NCBI GenBank assembly: GCA_021234155.1
Contig: JAJEKV010000014.1
Location: 14,126,494-14,190,493, forward strand
Length of the DNA stretch: 64,000 bases
Origin: Isoetes taiwanensis
Taxonomy: Eukaryota > Streptophyta > Lycopodiopsida > Isoetales > Isoetaceae
Direction of reading: 5' to 3'
Shown: piece by piece, positions 1 to 12,103 of the stretch
How positions within the stretch are numbered: position 1 is the first letter of the stretch
How the letters are laid out: each line of letters opens with the position of its first letter
The notes under the pieces: model-generated
Database searches by the model: none
What the model was told of the DNA's origin: nothing
The model's input: the letters and a program-made list of their open reading frames with translations, nothing else
Position numbers and translations under genes: made by a program

Positions 1-1564
1 ATAGAAACTATGGTGTCCTTTGGAAATGTTGCCAAACACTCCCTGAATTGTTTGGCCTGCCATCTCCCCTCATAATTATGTGGTATAGATTCTTTTAAAA
101 CTTTCTTGGCTTCCTGGATAATCTCTACAGCAGTTGTGCATTTGTAAACCAATTTGGTAACTGCTTTATTAGATATCTTGTACTCTCCCTTGACATCAGG
201 CTCAGGTTCTCCTATGGGTTCAAGTAGCTGCAATGGTAATGACAGATCAATGTGATATAACTTGGGATTAAAAAATGCTAAATTCTTACCTTGTCATAGG
301 TCTTCCATTCAATGTTGTGTCCTGGAATGTATTTCAATTCATTTGGACAAGTTGGTAACTTGGCAGGTCTACAATTCTTGCACTTGAGAGTCAGTCATGT
401 GCATACCACTCTCCCTTGGACAAATTAGTGATCTCCAAAGCTCACTAGTAGAAGAATATGTACATTTATTTGCCATGCAAGTTGGCCCAGGGCCACAAAC
501 CACACATGTGCACTTGCAGCTTAGCTCCATGTAATTTTTCATCATGCCTAACCTTATTTATTGCTTGCCTAATGAAATCTGTTTTCATGTGATACACACA
601 ACAACAAGTTTCTCTATCCCTAACCTTCCTTACATATGGTGGTTTCAGAGCATGAAACATCGAAAAAGACAACTCAAACTTGGGATATTCAGCAGTAGAA
701 CGCTTATAGAAAGTAACCTGCAAGTGCAAGTTCACAAGTTATAAAAAGAATTTAAAAAGGCAACAGAAAATCAATATAGAAACGCTTGAGTTTCCTCTAG
801 AAAATGCAAGGGATGCATTATGTTCACTCCTTTGCCTAGTCTGATCTTCATCACATGTTTTTTGCAAGGTGACACTCTAGTGTTATTCCTCCAAAAGTCA
901 ACCACAAGTTTCCTCTGATCATAAGAAAGCTTGTCACTTCGAGTGCTTTTCTTAAACATTGACCATGGTCCTTCCCCATGTTCAGCAGCAAGTCTTCTCT
1001 TAACAACAACAGAATTCATGTTTAGTTGCTTTGCATAGGCCTTTCTATTTGTGTCAGCATTAACAGAGTAAGCCATGGCAGCACTTCTTGCTCTCCATGC
1101 ATCTGTATCCTTTGCATATTTGTGGGCTGCAAATGAATCCTTCAAGTTGTCCACTATAGCTTTCATTGTTTTGAATTCTTTGGTGGTTTGAATACCAAGA
1201 CCAGGCAACCATTTGGCTGCACCCCTTAGAAGATCTTCTCTATCTTTTTCACGAGCATTCCTACAAATATTAGTAACAAGTTTGTCAATATTCTTTGACA
1301 ATCTTTTCTTTTTCTTTGTGCTGAAATCACCATTCAGTTTGGCTTCTTCATCAGCTGTAGCCTCCCTTTCTCCCTGTCTTTGTCTTTTCATTCTTCTTTG
1401 TTCAGCTCTCTTCTTCCTAAAAAGAACACCTAAAGAAGCTAACAAAAGTTAATTCTGTAAAGGATACAGAATAAACAATTGGAGATAAAACTTGACTTAC
1501 CTCCAATATCCATTGGAGCATGTGTCTCATTTTGAATGAATTCACCATGTGCCTTCTCTGTCAT
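1..1564 (-). pseudogene. Transposase-like gene, broken, cut by the window edge
   Basis: The start codon is at 1564. A first exon (1501-1564) ends in a GT donor and joins in phase to a long second exon (from 1429 down to about 771). The encoded protein has a basic N-terminus (KKKKRLSK), then NTRVSPCKKHVM, a HPLHFLEETQ segment, and further on YVRKVRDRETCCCVYH (about 560-640). The lower part reads on in shifting frames as a Cys-rich stretch, a SELWRSLICP segment, LPTCPNEL, and finally WQAKQFRECLATFPKDTIVS near position 1. These conserved blocks, in this order, are those of a DDE-transposase-like family I remember from mosses, other non-seed plants and cnidarians. At least two frame changes (near 520 and 385) mean this copy is probably dead. 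The assignment is from memory of the family; the blocks and breaks are seen directly. Confidence 0.55.
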
Positions 1565-1569
1565 AAAAT

Positions 1570-4500
1570 TAGTTTATGTTTCTTCATAACAAAATTCAGC
1601 ATCAATATCTGAAAAGATAAATAAAAAACTAAGGTTATACATATAGTAGAGACTGTAAATCTACCATATGTACTCGATAGTCACATGCAAAGCAGCTTCT
1701 AGCATATCGTGCCTAGGTAATGGTTTGGCTTCCATGATATATGTAGAATAGTGTGATATAGAATGTACTCAAGATGTGATGATGAATAGAATGACTTCCT
1801 TCAATAAAAAAATAAATAAATATAATGATGCAATATACATCCTCCATAGACCTCATTTATCACATAGTGTAATCAAATGGAGAATGGAATGTAGAAGAAT
1901 AAGTTCAGTACAAATCTTCCAAATTCTAAGAAGCAAAGATGTCTTATGCAACCATTACTGTTAATCACCTTCAAAAAAAAGGGGTGTGTACCAATCAAAC
2001 AGAATGATATGTGTGATTTAAATGAAAAATCACCGCCATATTATAACCAAGATCAAATTGCAGTTTATAAACTTCTGAAAGCTAACTTCAGCTGCGAAAG
2101 ACTTATAGGAAAGAAATCCAGTTACCTGAAGCTTCCCTTGATTGATTTAACCTCGTCCTCCAATTGCATGTACAAGGTATACTGAGGATTCTTTGGTATA
2201 TTGTATCTTTGCATCTCTGACCTTCCTGGGGAATCATATTAGCATATGCGGAAGACCTTGCAAAAATAGGTCGAGCTTGAAGCAGGGTGTCAACATCTCA
2301 GCCTATCACAATATGTTCTGCTTGCAAAAATAGATCAAACTTGGAATATTCAACAAGTTCGTTGCTTTCTCTTTCTCAAAAGGATCAATCTTCTGAACAT
2401 ACTAATGCCGAGAAGTATCCAAATCCAAGAGGCCTTTTGTAGTATACACATCTCTGGTCTTCTTTATCGCCATATGTGGAAGCCTATTTGAATGCCGCTT
2501 GCAAGAATAAATTCAACAGATCTTCTGAGCAGATCGATGTTGCAAAGATTTGCTTAACTTAGTAGAATGATTCCATGAATCTTAGAGATCCAACTGAAAT
2601 GATCTCATGAGTCAGTTTTAGAAACGAAAAATGCATTCAGAAGTATCCCACTTTGAGGCAGATCCATATTGAATGACCTCGCAAATTGCTGGCTTGCTGA
2701 TATCAAACGACACAGCATCTTTGGGCGCAAACCCTAAGGGCATATCGATGAAACATAACCTTGTCTCAAAATATTATTCAACCCCCCTAAATTGAGAATA
2801 AGGAAATACATTAACTTGCAACATATGCAATTTTTTTTGCACCTCAATCTTCATGTATATCCTGAGCAATAATTATGGGTTATATTGCATGCTCCAGCGT
2901 ATATAACGATTACCCATGCTTTTCTATAAAAAAAACGAATTCACCATTTTAGGGAATATCATATGGTATGATACCACGATCAAGACTCCTCCATTGAAGT
3001 TGCTATTGCTACATAATAAAACATTACATAAACTCAAGATACTGGCTAGATTTTATGCCATGTGTACGATCTTCTAGTAATTGGAAAGCTTTCATATGTT
3101 TCCAATCTTACAAGATATACCCATTGCCCTTGCCTCCATTTAAGTTGCTAGTGGTATACAACAAATATTACATAATGTTTTTTGATGAACCCAGTGGAGA
3201 AGATGTCCACTAGAGCAACACTATCCACCACATACATAACACAGAAAAGCAGAGAATACATATCACCACAAGCACAACTGTTGCTATGAGTAAGCCTGGC
3301 ACTGAAGATATCGCTCCCAAATGACACTCTTGACGTCATCCTTTAAGGAAGAACGCTTATACGCCTTTACAATACGAAGCATCACCAAGCACTTGCATAT
3401 CTGAAAAGACCTGTCCCTTGAAAATGAAGAAATTTCGTCTCTTCTAAATGGACCAGATGCTAAGTGGAAAGCCCTCTTTGCCAACTTATCCCAAGAACTA
3501 GGATAGACTGACACTAGGACCTGTTGACTATTCAACAACGGAAAAGGCTCAACTGCACGCATCTATGAATGATCTGCCACCACAAGATAGATAGCTTAGG
3601 ATGGAGCAATTTATCCCATACCCATCGCCAAACTGCTTTTCAAGGATAACTACGGCCACTTTGGCGATGGAGGTAATACTTCAGGATGAAGCAGGACCAC
3701 ATAAAATCGAGTGCACCAGGTGCTCCTCCTTAACACTGCCATGAACCACCAAGAGCTGGGAGCCACGTCTTGTGGATGTGGAGGAAGAGTAACGGCTACT
3801 TTTTCCCAAATGCCACGGTCCCAACGAAGGAGGGGGAACTTCAATCTGAACTCATTCCCCAGGGCTGCGTCTCATTCACCAGTCTTTACAGATGTGCATT
3901 TCCTTTGGCTCTCCATCCATTAAGCCACTCTTCCTATGGGCATTATTCTATCCATTTTCTCCATATCCTAATGCCTCTCCTTTCCTCAAGGGGTTGCTAG
4001 CTGCTTAGGAGACTGTGCGCACTTTGTTTCAGTTCCATCCGATGGCCCACACAGATCCTACAGCCAGTTGCTGGTGGATCCCTTTGGGTGACGGCCAGGC
4101 GGATTGTCCCCTGGTCTCTTCTGTCCATCCATTGACGTAGCGTCGATGGCGAGCAGCGTATCTGCATGGTATAATGAGACAAGATTGTTGACCATGCAAA
4201 TAACCTGATTGAATGGCACACCATATGTTAAAAGACCTTCATCTGCAATAAAATGCAGGTTCTCTAACTCGTCCCAGCGTTATCATCAATGTTCATCATC
4301 ACCTGTATAACAACAAGTACTTACAAAAGTTCAAAAGAGATTGACTGTATACAGATAAGAGTATCATGACAATTATTAATCAGCTATGCATTCTTGGTTC
4401 AGCATTAAATTGTGCAAGCAACATGAAAAATCGTGTGCACATGCAACACCAAAAATAAAGGCTCTCGTGTGAGTGGAATCCTATTTTGCAATATATATGC

Positions 4501-5700
4501 ATCAAGGAATTCACAGAAGAAATAGCTCAGATCAAATTCAACTGGATAAAACCTTAACATAAACTCAATTTCCTGTTCAAAAGAAGCTGCTTCAATGCAT
4601 GAGCTGAGGAGAATAAGGAATGTAGCGTTCTTTCCTTTAGCAAATCTTTGATGCCTCCAACCATTGCATAACTCGAGATGACCAAAGACCATGAAATAAC
4701 ATTAAGTACATTGTTCTTAAATTTTCTTGGCAAGGCATTATGACTTCTTATCTATCAAAGAGCTTACCAGCAAAGATGATGCTTAAAACTAAATAATATA
4801 TTCATGTCTCAGCAATTTTTGTCTTTAGTCACCATAAGAGAGAGATAAAATGAACTAATAGGTATATTACAATGATTAGCAACATATCTTTGTATAGAGT
4901 ATTGAGATTGGGCAGATATAGCTACATTATGGAAGATCTGTTGCTTATACACATCTTTAGCATATGGATTTCCCGTAGACAAATTGTTGCATAGCCATCA
5001 GGCACATCAAACTTATTTCCCACTAATATGCACCAGAATACAGGTCCCACATCATCTGCTATGCAACCCTTTTCTCTAAGCATGTGTGCTCCAAATATTA
5101 CTCCATACACAACTGCCGTTAACTGTAAAGTAAAAAAAGATATTAGTTCAAAAGATCTACCTGAAGCCAAAACGAAATCCCTAAGAAAATGCCATTGCTG
5201 AAACATTCTAAGATTATAATTGCATCTTCAAATGAAAAAGAGTAAAGAAAAGAACATAGATGTTGCTTTGTCAACTCAAATTTCAGGTGAATCTCTAACT
5301 GGATTGCTCACCTTTTTTAAAATGGTTGCAGTGGAGATGATCTTGCAACAAAACATCTTGATGAAACATTCAACTTATGCCAAATTGATGTAAGCCAATT
5401 AATAGAATCTGTAAAGGCATCAAGCTTGACCAAATAGGATAGAAGCTTTATCTCCCAATCAAAACCCTAACGGAGCCCTGTCTAAAGAATCAGATCGGAT
5501 TTTGCAACGGCCATCAACTTTTTCGTGCATGGTGGAGATAACAAAAAGCCAGTGAATCCATACTTGCAGGCAGTCTAATCTGAAGATGCAGCAGATTTGG
5601 AAAAAGGAAATTCAACCCAAGAAAACACTTGTGAACTCATTGAATAAAATTTGAAAACAAATAGAACCGAAATGCCTTTGTGCTTATTAAGAGACAGAAT
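1570..5700. other. Intergenic stretch with no supported gene
   Basis: AT-rich DNA with only short open frames on both strands. I recognise no domain, RNA gene or clear terminal repeat. A frame at 4922-5206 (-) contains GNKFD, which resembles a GTPase NKxD motif, but no other GTPase motif accompanies it. Confidence 0.5.
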
Positions 5701-5718
5701 TTGCAGGAAGAAGATAGA

Positions 5719-5999
5719 TTAACCGAGACGCACGCAATGGATTATTCCTCTCTCAATATGTCCAATGACAACTGTACCACGACCAGTGATTGAAAACACA
5801 GCTTCAACTGCCAAGAGAAAGGGAATATGCACCTGCCGGGGTGGAATTTGAATGTAGCTGTCCACTGCATCCATCAACTCATAGATTTGTCAACCCACTT
5901 ATTCTCACCCCTCTCAATGTTAGATTTTTCTGTAAGTGCCTGGAGTGCAAGCAAAGCTGGAATAGAAATAATTGGTACATCACCAACAGGAATATTTTG
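5719..5999 (-). pseudogene. EF-Tu fragment (plastid or mitochondrial type), relic
   Basis: Read on the minus strand, this stretch gives GDVPIISIPALLALQALTE, then RGENKWVDK, then [34 protein letters not shown] and GHIERGI. These match the end of the EF-Tu GTPase domain and the start of domain 2 (family consensus: GDDxPII, WVDKIYxLMDxVDxYIPxP, [26 protein letters not shown]). A single-base loss near 5885 shifts the frame between WVDK and YELMD, and a TAA follows shortly after the ERG block at 5719-5721. The upstream G1-G4 motifs and domain 3 are not visible nearby. Family membership is clear; I infer that the piece is a nuclear relic of an organelle-targeted EF-Tu gene. A processed or intron-split origin cannot be told apart here. 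Confidence 0.75.
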
Positions 6000-6863
6000 C
6001 TTCATCCCCATTTATGATAGAATCTTAGTGCCATTATTCAGAAAAATAATAGGTCACAACAGAGCTTCAGCCTTTTGCAAAGAATGGGAATTGGGATGCT
6101 CATAACCCTCATAGCCATGGTTGATACTGCATTAACAGAATCAGAACGGCTTCACTCCTTAAAATACCATAATGGGCTTCATAGAATCACTGTGTTTTGG
6201 CTCCTCCCCCAGTATTTGGTAGTGGATTTAGTAGAGGGTTCTTGAGCAGCGTCTTGATAACGGTGATGAGTGCTTGCACAGATAGAAACGACATGCACGC
6301 TTGGATATCCAATAGCTTGACAAAGGCAGACTGGATAAATTCTACTGTCTCTTGGCTGGTCGGGCTTTAACACTTGCATTTTTGTGCGAATCCTCATCCT
6401 TCAACTTCCTGTAGTGCATTGGAGTCCAGATCTTGGAGTAGCACTTCCCTTTGGCTACTACTTTGAAGGCTGGATGCGGCCCTAACACACTAACGAGCAT
6501 CGACGCCAACCCAGGCAGGAGAGAACGTCACATAACGCTGCGGGAGAATATCATCCATGGCGTCAAAACGACACATCCAGCAATACACATTATATTCCAT
6601 TGCCCCACCTCCCGGGGGTTTAACCCAAAAAGACCTACACAAACCTTATTCTAAAATACCAACCGTACAACAAATGTAAACCCTATCTATATATACCCTT
6701 AGGTCAACATAAAAGAATCCCAAACTAGCAACGTTTATGTGAAAACATGTCAAAACCTTTGGAACCCCATTTGCGTAAATCACATTTTGCCAGAAATGTG
6801 TGTTGTATCTGTGCATTATACGTACAGTCTATTCATTTATATACTCTCCAAGCATCCAGTTTG

Positions 6864-9800
6864 TTATTTGATGCTGCAGCTTTTCTCAATTCGGAGATCT
6901 GAAGGAGAAGATGTTAAATCAGAGTCACTCATTCGAAAGGAATCAGCACCAGAGGAAAATGAGGCATTCAAGCTGTGGGATCTAAGTTTCCAAATTTCAT
7001 GCAATTTGGCAGCAGGATCTGAGAGTTTGAGCATCTCCACTAGGTCGCGCATGGAAGGCCTCCTTGAAGGAGCAGCGGTGGTGCAGAGCAAAGCCAACCT
7101 TAGAACAAGTGCCATCTGCTGCCTATCAGCCCTTTCTTTTATTGCCTCATCCAGCACCCTTTCTGGGCCTCCGATTCCACGTATTTTGCTTCTGATCCAC
7201 TGCACTATGTCCATCCCTTCCCCAAACTCTGCATCCATTGCCTTCCTTCCAGTAATCAGTTCTAACAACACTACCCCAAAACTGTAGATATCGCTCTTTT
7301 CATTCACTTTGATGCTGTATGCATACTCTGTAAGGCAGAAAAAACAAACGTTTAGAGGTAACATTAGGGTTTATATTCGGTTTTCGATGACGTCTTCTTC
7401 TAAGATTTAGGTTTCATAATGCACAAGGAAGAACGGTGTTACCTGGAGCAAAATAACCATGTGTTCCTGCAACATTGCTCATAGTAGCCGAATTCTCGTA
7501 TAGTTTTGCAAGTCCAAAATCTGCCAATTTAGCTTCAAATTTCTCATCAAGAAGAATGTTGCTCGATTTTACATCTCTGTGCAGAATTGGTGGCTGACAT
7601 CCATGATGCAGATATGCAAGAGCATCTGCAACTCCAAGGGCAATCCTGAATCTGGTATGCCAATTCAAGAACTTACGGTTGGGACCGTGTAAAACATCTT
7701 CCACGCTTCCATTGGGCATGTATTCATACACCAGAAGGTCCGAGTCTGTACTGGAGCAGCAGCAAAGAAGTTTTACAATATTTCTGTGCCTGATCTTGCC
7801 TAGGGTTTCGATCTCGGCCATAAATTCATGGTCAGAATTAGATCCAGGAGTCTCAGGCCATCTCCACAGCTTCTTCACTGCCACAGTTTCTCCATTCATT
7901 AGGGTTACCTTATATACTTTTCCAGATCTACCGCTACCCACAACGTTATTTTCCTCTAGGTGTTCTGTAACATCTGCTCCATTGAATTCTCCCATGTGAA
8001 ATGGTGTAACCTTCCATTGGGGGTCCTTATATCCTAGTAATTCTAACCTCTTGCCATTCTGCTTGTATACCAAGCATGTTCCAGCGATCAATAGCAAAGC
8101 TATCGCGGCTAGACTGAAAAATAAGGCCAAAATCAATTTTCTAGCGCTTTTGCCAGTCTTTGTCTTTGAAACTATGCACGACTTTGAGGTGCCATATCCG
8201 CAGAGCCCTGTATTTCCTTCAAAGCTTTTTGAAGAGAACATTTGCCCTAATTTAGTGGGCACCTGGCCTTGAAGCTCATTGTATGATAAGTTCAAGCTAA
8301 GCAGATTAAGATTTGATAAACTCGTAGGAATCTCACCAGTCAAGTAGTTATTTGAGAGATCCAGATAGCTGAGATGTTCCAACTTCCCTAGCACCTTCGG
8401 GATGGAACCTGAAAAGTTGTTGCTTGACAAATTTAATTCAGTTAAGTTGGCACAGCTTGATATCTCGTCTGATATTGATCCAGATAACTGATTGTGCGAC
8501 AGAACAAGGTTAACCAAGGAAGAGCAGTTCCCAAAGAGGAGAGTTCCTGAGAGTTTATTGTTGGAGGCCTGCAACTTCTGCAATTGAGGAAGCTGCCCTA
8601 ATTCTTTTGGCAGCTGCCCTGAAAATTGATTATTATCCAGAATGAGATTGGCAAGGTTAGAAGCACTGGATATATCAGAAGAAATTGTTCCATTCATCTT
8701 GTTGTTGTCCAATCTAAGCAGAGCCAGTTCTGGAGAACCCCATAACCCACTTGGCACTGCCCCTTCAAGACTGTTGTTATAGAATTGGGCTCTTATAAGG
8801 CTTTTACACATTCCGTATTCTTGAGGAATTGATCCTGATAATCTATTTTTAAAAACAGCAAAGTATCTCAAGGCCCCTCCAGAACAGAGGTAAGGGGGAA
8901 TTGTCCCACTAAGCTTGTTGCTGCTAACATCAAATTCAATGAGCTTGCTATTCTTCCCCATCAAGTATGGTATCTGGCCAGTAAGGGCATTTCTAAACAG
9001 GACTAAGTAATTTAGCTCTTTTAGATCAGAGAGCCCATCTGGAATCTCTCCAGTAAGGTTGTTATAATTGAGCTGAAGAAGTCTAAGGTTCTTAAGCAAG
9101 CTGATGGATTGTGGAATGCTACCATTCAGATAATTTTGAGAAAGATCTAACTCCGTTAAAGAGGTCAAGTTGCTAATTTCATCAGGGATAGAACCAGAGA
9201 GAGAATTTACATAAAGCTCAAGTTGAGTTAAGTTGGGTAGAAACAGAATTTCCTTGGGGATGCTACTAGTCAAGTTGTTTTGGGACAGATCAAAGTAAAC
9301 TAAATTCTTGAGGTTTCCAAGTGAAGATGGGATTGATCCAGTGAACTGGCCTCCTGCAAGGCTGAGATAATGAAGGTTAGTTAAATTGCCAAATTCAGGA
9401 GGGATGGGGCCAGGGGAGAAGGGGTTCCAACCAATATGGATTTCTTTGAGGTTAGTAAGTTTGGCCAAATGCTGAGGAAATTCTGTGAGCAGGTTGGCTT
9501 CCAAAGACAGGTATTCCAAATTTGAAAGCTTAGAGAAATCCTGTGGCACAGACCCAGTGAAGTTATTACCTGAAAGATCCAAATGGTTCAAGGATGCAGC
9601 AATTGCCGAGATATTGTTCGGCAGAGGACCTACAAAGTAATTCTGGCTCAAATCAAGAGTAGACAATTTTAGGCATTCCAATAGACCCACAGGAAATTCC
9701 TGCCCAAAACCATTATAAGTGAGATTCAAAATCTGCAAGCTATCTAATTGACAAAGAGTGGAAGAGAGAGTGCCATTGAGTTCGAAATATCCCAAGTGGA

Positions 9801-10008
9801 GAGCAGAAACAGAAGTTGAATTTGCAATGCAGGTGACTCCATTCCAGTCACAGGGTGAAGGGTCGGAAGAATTCCAGCTCTCTAGAATGTGAGGGTTGTT
9901 CAATTCTTCCTTGAACTGGAGCAAGATAGAAGCATCATGAGATGCTGCAGCGGCGTAAATGAAGAAAATGAACGCCCATAACAGACTCAAGGCTTCGTTC
10001 GTGGCCAT
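6864..10008 (-). CDS. LRR receptor-like kinase, subfamily XI (HAESA/HSL-like), two exons
   Basis: Exons are 7443-10008 and 6864-7327, joined by a 115-bp GT-AG phase-1 intron that falls inside the APE motif. The product is about 1009 residues. I chose the ATG at 10008; the frame opens slightly further upstream only on a GTG. The order is signal peptide (about 1-23), LRRNT cap with CDWNGVTC, some 20 plant-type LRRs (consensus LxxLxLSxNxLxGxIP) ending near FEGNTGLCG, a transmembrane segment (about 624-646) and a kinase domain. The kinase is complete: glycine loop GSGRSG (about 691), VAVKK lysine (about 712), HRDVKSSN (810-817, an RD kinase) and DFG (830). The family perceives secreted peptides of the IDA, CEP or CLE type with SERK co-receptors at the plasma membrane. 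The exact ligand class cannot be read from sequence. The gene looks intact. Confidence 0.93.
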
Positions 10009-10443
10009 GGGAACGCACAAGACCACACAAGACCACGCTTTGATTCTAAGTTGGTTTTTCGCTCTTCCATTCTAACCGGCTGGCCTCCAAGTCAGATATG
10101 GAGTGCCGTCTTTGGATTGTTGCAAGAGCTTCTAGAAAGCCTGTTTTTCACGTTTCAACATTGGGTCAATGTGTTACTAAGAAGGAAAAAAGGAACCCAC
10201 GGCGTTCTTGCTTTTATTTGAAGATTTTGCGATCCAATGGCCTAACTAAACCAGCGTTGGGTTGTGAACATTTTATGACATAGTTACGGAAAACTAAAAC
10301 GAAAGTCAAAAACGAAAACGGCAATAAAACGGCAAAGTACTCAAAAGATACAGAATAAGATCATTTTAATAGTAAATGCTATTACTTTACTCAAAAACAA
10401 CATACAAATATATTAAAGAACTCTTGGTAGTCGTAATAAGAAC

Positions 10444-10450
10444 TAACTAA
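10444..10450. repeat. Target-site duplication, left copy
   Basis: TAACTAA here matches TAACTAA at 11729-11735 on the other side of the element. If the true target is only TAA, the longer match is chance or a short local repeat. Confidence 0.6.
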
Positions 10451-11728
10451 GGCCCTTTTTCCATGGCACACATGTCTTAAATTTAGCTGATTATTATTGG
10501 GCCACATAAGCAAATGCGACACCATAGTTTTTCCACGGCAACTTTTGAGACGTGTCTTAAGTGAGTGCCGTACTCTTCCGGGGGAAATCCCCCGCCACAA
10601 AATAAGAGAGCACACCATAACCAATCAGAGGTGAAGTTCACCGCAATACAAGGCTGTCGCAAAATAGAGGAAAAGTAGAAGCATTCCAATAGAAGATCAT
10701 CGGACTTCGGTAGGTCGAAAGCTTTTGAAGCGACTTGATTTTTCTTCAATAGATTCGGATTTCAACAGATTTGGGTTCCCATAAGAGGATTAGTTTTCAA
10801 AGAAAGATCGGATCTCTTTAGCGATTCTGATTCAATTTTTGAAGCGATCAGTGGCATAGTTGGGAGCAAACGCTGTGGCAAAGTCGGTTTTTGAAGCGAC
10901 TGTTTTTCCCTCGGTGTTTTTACGTGTTTCTTAGTGCATGTCATTGTTTCTTTTTTCCCTCGGTGTTTCGTGCTTCTTAGTGCATGTCATTGTCTCTTTA
11001 CAAAGAATTGCCGCAAATGCATCAAACGGATCGATTTACATACTTAGATTCTTGCTCCGGGCTTTAAAGCCCCGTTCCAAGTGAATATTGAAGATTCGAT
11101 TCTTGCTCGGGATTGCTCTGGATTGCATGGAACAGTCGGTTCTGAGGCTTCACCCGTGGGCGCATCAAACAGTCGATTGCATGGAACAGTCGGTCTACGT
11201 GCTTCGATACTTGCTGTTCGGGATTTAAAGCCCTGCTTTACGTAATCATTGAAGCTTCAATTTCGGTAGATTGCCGCAGCAGGTCTTTTGCTTCCTGTAG
11301 ATTGCTTACGTACATTGCTTCAGTATTAGAGAAGGAAGAGTTTGAATTTCATGCAATCGAAAAATCTTCACGTAAGCAAATTGTAGCATTTCTATTATTA
11401 TAGATTCATTACATGCTTTAAAATTTCATGGTTCATAAGCAATATTTTGGACAAAAAGTGATCTCCCAGTAGCTCGGATAGATTGTTGCAAAGACTCTTT
11501 GTTCCAAGATTTGGAAAAATGTGGAAAATGGTCATTGCAACACGATTGTGGAAAACCCAGATTATAAGACACGTCTTATCTTAATTAGACATGTCTTATA
11601 TTTGAGTAATGGAAAAACAATTTTTTTAGGACGTGTTCTATGTATGACGTGGAGCTGACATGGAGCCTAAAAGGGTGTCTTATAAAAATGTGACAGCCAT
11701 AAAATAAGACTGCTGTGGAAAAAGGGCC
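10451..11728. mobile_element. Non-autonomous TIR transposon (PIF/Harbinger-like by target site)
   Basis: The left end begins GGCCCTTTTTCCA and the right end is its exact inverse, TGGAAAAAGGGCC. Both sides are flanked by TAACTAA (10444-10450 and 11729-11735), which includes a TAA target of the kind PIF/Harbinger elements use. Subterminal regions carry repeated GACATGTCTTA-type words. The interior (10900-11300) has internally duplicated segments built around CCCTCGGTGTTT and TTTAAAGCCC. There is no transposase frame. The phrase GGGCCACATAAGCAAAT near 10497 recurs in the MITE at 51.1 kb, so both belong to one family. Confidence 0.7.
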
Positions 11729-11756
11729 TAACTAACATAATAGAAAACGTTTACAT

Positions 11757-12103
11757 ATGATAGTCGATTGTCAGCCAAATTTTATCAGATATATCACTCT
11801 TATAGACGGCCTTTCTAAGGCAAACAAGGTGGAAGAAGCTTTCCTTCTTTTAGAGGATATAATCATAGGAGGATGTTTGCCTGATGTTATCACTTACACA
11901 TCTCTCATTAATGGTCTCTGCAAGGCAAACATAGTAGATGAGGCAACTGCTCGTTTAGACAATATGATTAAAAAAGGATGCCTTCCAGATGTCATAACTT
12001 ACACTGCTCTTATAGACAGTCTTTGTAGGATAGGGAAAAAAGTTAAGGTTCATATCCTTTTAGTTGAGATGATGATGAGAAGATGCTTTCCAGATGCTGT
12101 GAC
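11757..12103 (+). pseudogene. P-class PPR gene fragment
   Basis: About three 35-residue PPR repeats are visible: PNFIRYITLIDGLSKANKVEEA, then GCLPDVITYTSLINGLCKAN, then GCLPDVITYTALIDSLCR. The pattern PDVITYTxLIxxLCK is characteristic of P-class PPR proteins, which bind organellar RNA. No targeting peptide or further repeats occur on either side, and after residue 115 the frame drifts into unrelated sequence. Full PPR proteins usually have ten or more repeats, so this is a fragment. It sits 29 bp after the MITE at 10451-11728. Confidence 0.8.

Noticed and set aside
4922-5206. Minus-strand frame with GNKFD, suggestive of a small GTPase
   Set aside because: There is no P-loop, switch region or other G motif around it; a single short motif can occur by chance.
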